A program made the translations under genes and the position numbers. DNA of 64,000 nt from Solwaraspora sp. WMMD791 (lineage in GTDB: Bacteria > Actinomycetota > Actinomycetes > Mycobacteriales > Micromonosporaceae), in NCBI RefSeq assembly GCF_029581195.1, contig NZ_CP120737.1, forward strand, positions 5,495,001 to 5,559,000, read 5' to 3'. Below the pieces are notes generated by a model. It was not told the origin of the DNA. It made no database searches and saw nothing but the letters and a program-made list of their open reading frames with translations. Positions 59,859-64,000 of this stretch are shown piece by piece (the first letter of the stretch is position 1; each line of letters starts with the position of its first letter).

Positions 59859-61451
59859 GTGTTCGCCATCCGTCTGCCGGCGGACACCGATGTCGCCGAC
59901 CCCGTCGTCGCCGACACCGTCGTCCTGCCCGTCACCGCCGCGCGTGCCGGCGTCGACATCCGTATCGCCGCACCACCGCAGCAGCTGCACGTCGAAGGCG
60001 ACCGGGCGGAGCTGGTCGCGTCCGCCGCCGCGCTGGCGGCCCGGGCCGGCCACACCGGTGGTCCCGGTGAGGTCGAGGTACTGCACCGGCCACGGCTCGC
60101 CCCGTACCGGGTGCTGCTGGTCGGAGTCGGTGTCGGCGACGAAGCCGGCTGGCGGACGGCGGGTGCCGCCGTCGGCGGGACGATCCGCCGCGAGCTGGCC
60201 GCCGACGCGTCGCCCGACGGTGCCTGGCTGGTCGCCGTCGGGCCTGACCCGGCCGACCCGCCACCGTCGGCACCGGCCGACCCGGCGTCGGTCCGGGGCT
60301 TCGCCGAGGGATGCTGGCTGGCCGGCTACCGGTTCGCCGTCCCGCCGGGCGACGCCGCGGCGATCGCATCGACCCGGCCGGAGTCCGACGCCGGTCCGGC
60401 CGGTACGCCGCAGATCCTGCTCGCCGTCCCGCCGACCCCGGCGGTCGAGCAGGCGCTGCGCGCGGCCCGGGTGACCGCCCACGCGACCCTGCTGGCCCGC
60501 GACCTGACCAACATGCCGTCCTCGATCAAGAACCCGGCCTGGTTCGTCGACCAGGTGCTCGCCGCCACGGCGACCCGGCCGGGGCTCGCTGTCACCGTGC
60601 GTGGGCCACAGGAGCTCGCCGCCGAGGGATTCGGCGCACTGCTCGCGGTCGGCGCCGGCTCCGCGTCCACACCACGGCTGGTGGAGATCGACTGGGCGCC
60701 GCCGACGGCCCGCCTTCATGTGGTCCTGGTCGGCAAGGGCATCACCTTCGACACCGGTGGTGTCTCGATCAAACCGGTCGACGGCATGAAGCTGATGCGC
60801 AAGGACATGGGCGGTGCCGCCGCCGTGGTGGCCACCGCGATCGCCGTCGCCGACCTGGCGCTGCCGGTACGCCTGACCGTGCTGGCCCCGCTCGCGGAGA
60901 ACATGGTCAGCGGGAGCGCGTTGCGCCCCGGCGACGTGGTGCGCCACTACGACGGGCGGACCAGCGAGACCACCAACTCGGACGCGGAGGGACGGCTGGT
61001 GCTCGCCGATGCGATCGGCTACGCGGTCAGCCGGTACGAACCGGACCACCTCGTCGACCTGGCCACGTTGACCGGCGCGAACGCCGTCGCGCTCGGCCGC
61101 CGGACGGCGGCCCTGTACAGCGACGACGACGCGCTCGCCGGACAGTTGCTCGCCGCTTCGGCGGCCGCTGGTGAGAACGCCTGGCGGATGCCGCTGCACG
61201 GCGACTACGTCGAGTACCTGGGTAGTGAGATCGCGGACCTGTTCAGCGCGCCGGACCGGGGGGCCGGCTCGGTGGTGGCCGCCCTCTACCTGCGCGAGTT
61301 CACCGGTGCGCTGCGGGACCGCTGGGCGCACTACGACATGTCCGCGCCGTCCTGGTCCGATGACGAACACGCCGAGCTGACCCGGGGGGCGACGGGTTGG
61401 GGCGTGCGGACGCTGGTGCGGTGGCTGGCCGCTGTCGACCCACCGGCATGA
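59859..61451 (+). CDS. pepA: Leucyl aminopeptidase (M17)
   Basis: This 530-aa two-domain cytosolic exopeptidase uses two metal ions to remove N-terminal residues. The catalytic C-terminal domain (about 220-525) has LVGKGITFDTGGVSIKP, MRKDMGGAAAVV and the metal/active-site signature NSDAEGRLVLADAI, a conservative change from NTDAEGRL. DLATLTGANAVALG and ADLFSAPDRGAGSV complete it. The N-terminal domain is variable. The GTG follows AGGAGG by nine bases; the frame begins 15 codons earlier without a ribosome site. Its stop is followed directly by a repeat array. Confidence 0.95.
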   Translation: MFAIRLPADTDVADPVVADTVVLPVTAARAGVDIRIAAPPQQLHVEGDRAELVASAAALAARAGHTGGPGEVEVLHRPRLAPYRVLLVGVGVGDEAGWRTAGAAVGGTIRRELAADASPDGAWLVAVGPDPADPPPSAPADPASVRGFAEGCWLAGYRFAVPPGDAAAIASTRPESDAGPAGTPQILLAVPPTPAVEQALRAARVTAHATLLARDLTNMPSSIKNPAWFVDQVLAATATRPGLAVTVRGPQELAAEGFGALLAVGAGSASTPRLVEIDWAPPTARLHVVLVGKGITFDTGGVSIKPVDGMKLMRKDMGGAAAVVATAIAVADLALPVRLTVLAPLAENMVSGSALRPGDVVRHYDGRTSETTNSDAEGRLVLADAIGYAVSRYEPDHLVDLATLTGANAVALGRRTAALYSDDDALAGQLLAASAAAGENAWRMPLHGDYVEYLGSEIADLFSAPDRGAGSVVAALYLREFTGALRDRWAHYDMSAPSWSDDEHAELTRGATGWGVRTLVRWLAAVDPPA

Positions 61452-61592
61452 CCGGCCGTCCGGTCGGCGTGGCCGGCGTGGCCGGCCGTCCGGTCGGCGT
61501 GGCCGGCGTGGCCGGCCGTCCGGTCGGCGTGGCCGGCCGTCCGGTCGGCGTGGCCGGCGTGGCCGGCCGTCCGGTCGGCGTGGCCGGCCGGC
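61452..61592. repeat. Five tandem GC-rich repeats (30/21-bp modular)
   Basis: Five copies of a 21-base core containing GGCCGTCCGGTCGGCGTGG begin near 61451, 61481, 61511, 61532 and 61562, four being followed by a nine-base spacer. All periods are multiples of three. The array fills the space between convergent pepA and O-methyltransferase genes. It lacks unique spacers, so it is not CRISPR. Confidence 0.9.
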
Positions 61593-61594
61593 GA

Positions 61595-62251
61595 TCAGCG
61601 CCGGACCGCGGCCAGCAGCCCGTCGCCGGCCGGCAGCAGCGCCGGCACCCACTCGTCGGCCTCGCGGACGGCCTTGACCAGCTCGCGAATGGTCACCGTC
61701 TCGGCGTCGCGCGCGGTCGGGTCGCCGATCCGGCCGTCGGCCAACGCGCCGTTGACCGCCAGGATGCCGCCGGGGCGCAGCAACCGCAGCGCCGCGTCCA
61801 CGATCGCGCCGTACTCGGCGCTGTCGCCGTCGACGAACACCATGTCGTACGCCGCGTCCGCCAACCGGGGCAGCACGTCGCGCGCCCGACCGGTGATGAT
61901 CCGGGTACGCGAGGCGGCGAACCCGGCCTCCAGGAAGATCCGGCGGGCCATCCGTTGATGCTCGTTCTCCACGTCGATCGTGGTGAGTACGCCGTCTGCG
62001 CGCATGCCCCGCAGCAGCCAGACGCCGCTGACACCGGTGCCGGTGCCGATCTCGACGACCGCGCGGGCGTTGCCGGCGGCGGCGAGCAGCCGCAGGGTGG
62101 CGCCGGTGTCCGCGCTCACCGCCCGCAGCCCGACCTCCTCGGCCAGGCTGCGGGCGGTACGCAGCACCAGGTCCTCGGCGGCGTATCCGGCGACGAACTG
62201 GAGGGCCTGGGGCGCGGTCGTCCAGGCGGGGGGACGGGTGACCGGGGTGAT
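61595..62251 (-). CDS. O-methyltransferase (Rv1220c-like)
   Basis: This protein of about 218 aa is a class I SAM methyltransferase of the catechol-O-MT-like family: VVEIGTGTGVSGVWLLRGM (motif I), LTTIDVENEHQRMAR (motif II), YDMVFVDGDSAEYG and LLRPGGILAVNGALADG. It matches M. tuberculosis Rv1220c in the N-terminal helix as well, so the protein must extend above the first GTG (62167). The only start with a ribosome site (GGAGG, six bases) is ATC at 62251; no ATG, GTG or TTG fits. The shorter reading would be 190 aa. The acceptor substrate is unknown. TACGCT near 62298 on the minus strand is a likely -10. Confidence 0.85.
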   Translation of the reverse strand: MTPVTRPPAWTTAPQALQFVAGYAAEDLVLRTARSLAEEVGLRAVSADTGATLRLLAAAGNARAVVEIGTGTGVSGVWLLRGMRADGVLTTIDVENEHQRMARRIFLEAGFAASRTRIITGRARDVLPRLADAAYDMVFVDGDSAEYGAIVDAALRLLRPGGILAVNGALADGRIGDPTARDAETVTIRELVKAVREADEWVPALLPAGDGLLAAVRR

Positions 62252-62447
62252 GGCGCACCTCCAGCGGGGGGTCGGGTGGCGGTTGCCGCTACGAGCGTAG
62301 AGCGCCGCCGCAGGTCCGACCCGCCCGACCCGGAAACCCTTCGGCGACCGCTGAATGTTCCTCGATTATCCGTGCAATCCTGGACGGTGAGCGATGTCGC
62401 CGTACGGACGGGTGCCGTCGCCCTGGGGGATGGACTGGGAGGCAATC

Positions 62448-63773
62448 GTGACCGACGGCGGTAACTGGCGCCGGGCCGACGGGAACACGGTGCCGGGGCA
62501 CCAGCCGCCGGTCGGCGGCTGGCCGCAACCGCGACCACAGCCGCCGTCCGGGTCGACTGCGTCGCCGTGGTGGTCGGACGCGCTGCGGGATCCGTGGCGT
62601 GACCCGTACGCCCCGTCGGCGGTGGTGGTCGAGGTGCCGCCGGTCGGCGCGGGTGCGGCCGGTGGCCCGGAGGTGGTGTCCAACCCGGACGCGACGGCCC
62701 GGCGCGGGCTCACCCCGCTGGTGCTCGTGTCGGTGATCACGGCCCTGCTCGCCGGCAGCCTCGGCGGGGCGCTCGGGTTCGCCTTCGCGGTGCGCGGTGG
62801 GGCCGCGACCGGCGGTACGGCGCTCGGAGCCGGCCCGGGGAATCCACCCGGCCTGGCGCAACGTCCGGCCGACTCGTTCGCCGGTGTCGCGCAGCGGGTG
62901 CTGCCGAGCGTGGTCACCGTCCAGGTGAGCAGCGCTGCCGGGCAGAGCGTGGGTTCGGGGTTCGTGGCGACCGCGGACGGCTACGTGATCACCAACGACC
63001 ACGTCGTCGGCGTCGGCGCGCGCGAGGCGATGGTGCTGTTCAGCGACGGGTCGACGGCGGGCGCGTCGATCGTCGGGCAGGATCCGGAGTCCGACGTGGC
63101 GGTGATCAAGGTCGACCGGACCGGGTTGACCCCGGTCGAGTTCGGCGACTCCGACGCGATCGCCGTCGGCGATCCGGTGTTGGCTTTCGGCTCACCGCTG
63201 GCGCTGACGAACACGGTCACCTCGGGTATCGTCAGCGCGATCGACCGGACGATCCGGGCGGGTGAGCCCGGCGGGCAGCAGCGCTACTACGCGGCCATCC
63301 AGACCGACGCGGCGGTGAACCAGGGCAATTCCGGCGGGCCGCTGGTGGACGGGGCAGGCCGGGTGATCGGCGTCAACTCGGTCATCAAGTCGTTGGCCGC
63401 CGACGAGGAGACCGCCGGCAACATCGGTCTCGCCTTCGCCATCCCGATCAACCACGCACAGCGGATCACCCTGGACATCATCAACACCGGAAAAGCGCGG
63501 CGGACCGTGTTCGGCGCCAACGTCACCGACGCGGCCGGCACGCCGGGGGCCGGCGTACGGCTCAGTGACGTCGTCGACGGCGGCCCGGCGGCCGCAGCCG
63601 GCCTGCAGGCCGGCGACGTGGTGCTGCGCATCGACGGCCGCCCGCTGGACCAGGCGACCGATCTGATCGCCCTGGTGCGCAAGTATCCGCCGGGCGCGGT
63701 GGTCGCGGTCGACTACCGACGCGGTACGGAGAACCGGTCCGCATCGGTGACCCTGGCCGCCGACGCCAAGTAA
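62448..63773 (+). CDS. htrA: HtrA/DegP-like serine protease with PDZ domain
   Basis: This membrane-anchored extracytoplasmic protease of about 441 aa handles protein quality control. A proline/tryptophan-rich cytoplasmic N-terminus (1-88) precedes one membrane segment (about 90-113). The trypsin-like domain (about 140-320) has the triad His in VITNDHVV, Asp in ESDVAVIKV and Ser in NQGNSGGPL. A single PDZ domain follows (about 345-435; GPAAAAGLQAGDVVLRIDG). I chose the GTG after GGGAGG by seven bases; ATG at 62430 or 62394 would add 6 or 18 residues. In mycobacteria sigE and rseA precede htrA; here they are absent. Confidence 0.93.
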   Translation: MTDGGNWRRADGNTVPGHQPPVGGWPQPRPQPPSGSTASPWWSDALRDPWRDPYAPSAVVVEVPPVGAGAAGGPEVVSNPDATARRGLTPLVLVSVITALLAGSLGGALGFAFAVRGGAATGGTALGAGPGNPPGLAQRPADSFAGVAQRVLPSVVTVQVSSAAGQSVGSGFVATADGYVITNDHVVGVGAREAMVLFSDGSTAGASIVGQDPESDVAVIKVDRTGLTPVEFGDSDAIAVGDPVLAFGSPLALTNTVTSGIVSAIDRTIRAGEPGGQQRYYAAIQTDAAVNQGNSGGPLVDGAGRVIGVNSVIKSLAADEETAGNIGLAFAIPINHAQRITLDIINTGKARRTVFGANVTDAAGTPGAGVRLSDVVDGGPAAAAGLQAGDVVLRIDGRPLDQATDLIALVRKYPPGAVVAVDYRRGTENRSASVTLAADAK

Positions 63774-63848
63774 CAACCGGTCGGCCCTCCCGGACCGGCC
63801 CGCGACGTGCGTACTCTTGCCTTCGACGGCGGCGAGGGAGGCGACATC

Positions 63849-64000
63849 GTGTTCGACAACCTGAACTGGTGGGAGATCGGGCTGATCCTGATGCTCGCTC
63901 TGTTGATCTTCGGTGACCGGTTGCCGCAGGTGATCTCCGACGGTCTGCGGATGGTGCGCAATCTGCGCAACATGGCCCGCAATGCCACCTCGGACCTCAG
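63849..64000 (+). CDS. tatB: Sec-independent translocase protein TatB (3' end outside window)
   Basis: The first 50 codons read MFDNLNWWEIGLILMLALLI, then FGDRLPQVISDGLRMVRNLRN. This is the TatB pattern: one membrane helix, a hinge with FGDRLP (FGPxxLP-like), and an amphipathic helix. The GTG follows GGGAGG by eight bases, and TACTCT about 35 bases upstream is a possible -10. TatB pairs with TatA and TatC to export folded twin-arginine proteins. Its place after htrA matches Rv1223-Rv1224. Confidence 0.93.
   Translation, partial: MFDNLNWWEIGLILMLALLIFGDRLPQVISDGLRMVRNLRNMARNATSDL

Noticed and set aside
61452-61592. CRISPR array
   Set aside because: Repeats are directly abutting with a nine-base constant spacer, there are no unique spacers and no cas genes.
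61397-62464. A 355-codon plus-strand frame over the repeat array and the O-methyltransferase
   Set aside because: It starts inside pepA, passes through repeats and runs antisense to a gene with intact methyltransferase motifs.

Overview
The window is GC-rich DNA from a mycothiol-producing actinomycete. It looks like a member of the Micromonosporaceae (Micromonospora or Salinispora relatives), although the genus cannot be fixed from sequence alone. The evidence is gene content and order: mshA, a mycothiol-dependent-enzyme domain protein, a bldN-rsbN sigma/anti-sigma pair, a rex-hemA-hemC-hemD-hemB locus, and long stretches whose order matches Mycobacterium tuberculosis Rv0482-Rv0512 and Rv1207-Rv1224. 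There are no rRNA or tRNA genes, phage genes, insertion sequences or CRISPR arrays that I can see. It reads as ordinary chromosomal core with small lineage-specific insertions.

Layout. (1) 1-5.6 kb: a sugar-uptake operon read leftward (binding protein, two permeases, family 1 beta-glucosidase, LacI repressor). It has three successive 4-base overlaps and two CebR-like operators around its promoter. The transport ATPase is absent and presumably shared. (2) 5.7-12.5 kb: a mycothiol-dependent-enzyme domain protein, murB, a methyltransferase, an SDR oxidoreductase, mshA, a YbjN protein and a SAP-domain protein with a histone-like SARKS repeat tail. (3) 12.8-20.8 kb: MFS exporter, gpmA, phoU, senX3-regX3, a Cys-rich conserved protein, ppx and a sugar-phosphate isomerase. 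A perfect 56-bp palindrome lies between the last divergent pair. (4) 20.9-25.7 kb: an inserted block with a CGNR regulator, an ygiC-like ATP-grasp ligase with its ygiB-like lipoprotein, proline dehydrogenase and a membrane-anchored HExxH protein. (5) 25.9-34.5 kb: excisionase-type HTH protein, the 33-aa ribosomal protein bS22, epimerase, acyltransferase, HAD phosphatases, rsbN-bldN and glutaredoxin. (6) 34.4-42.6 kb: a NarL-type two-component system and the rex-hem operon.

(7) 42.7-50.6 kb: GNAT, lytic transglycosylase, zinc ribbon, a large cyclase-like/ATPase regulator, secreted phospholipase A2 and a potassium channel with a possible 12-codon leader peptide. (8) 50.6-64 kb: korAB, an orphan nuoA, folP2, a DivIVA-like protein, SRPBCC, tag, enoyl-CoA hydratase, paaX, a DUF3117 protein, leucyl aminopeptidase, an O-methyltransferase, htrA and the start of tatB.

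How the genes work together. RegX3-SenX3-PhoU and Ppx form a phosphate/polyphosphate sensing block. Rex couples NADH redox state to tetrapyrrole synthesis through an operator overlapping its own promoter. BldN and its membrane anti-sigma RsbN form a developmental switch, and rsbN appears to have its own BldN-type promoter. Two themes recur. Many genes start 6-7 bases after a TANNNT -10 box and so are predicted to give leaderless mRNAs. Operon partners are repeatedly fused by GTGA or ATGA stop/start overlaps.
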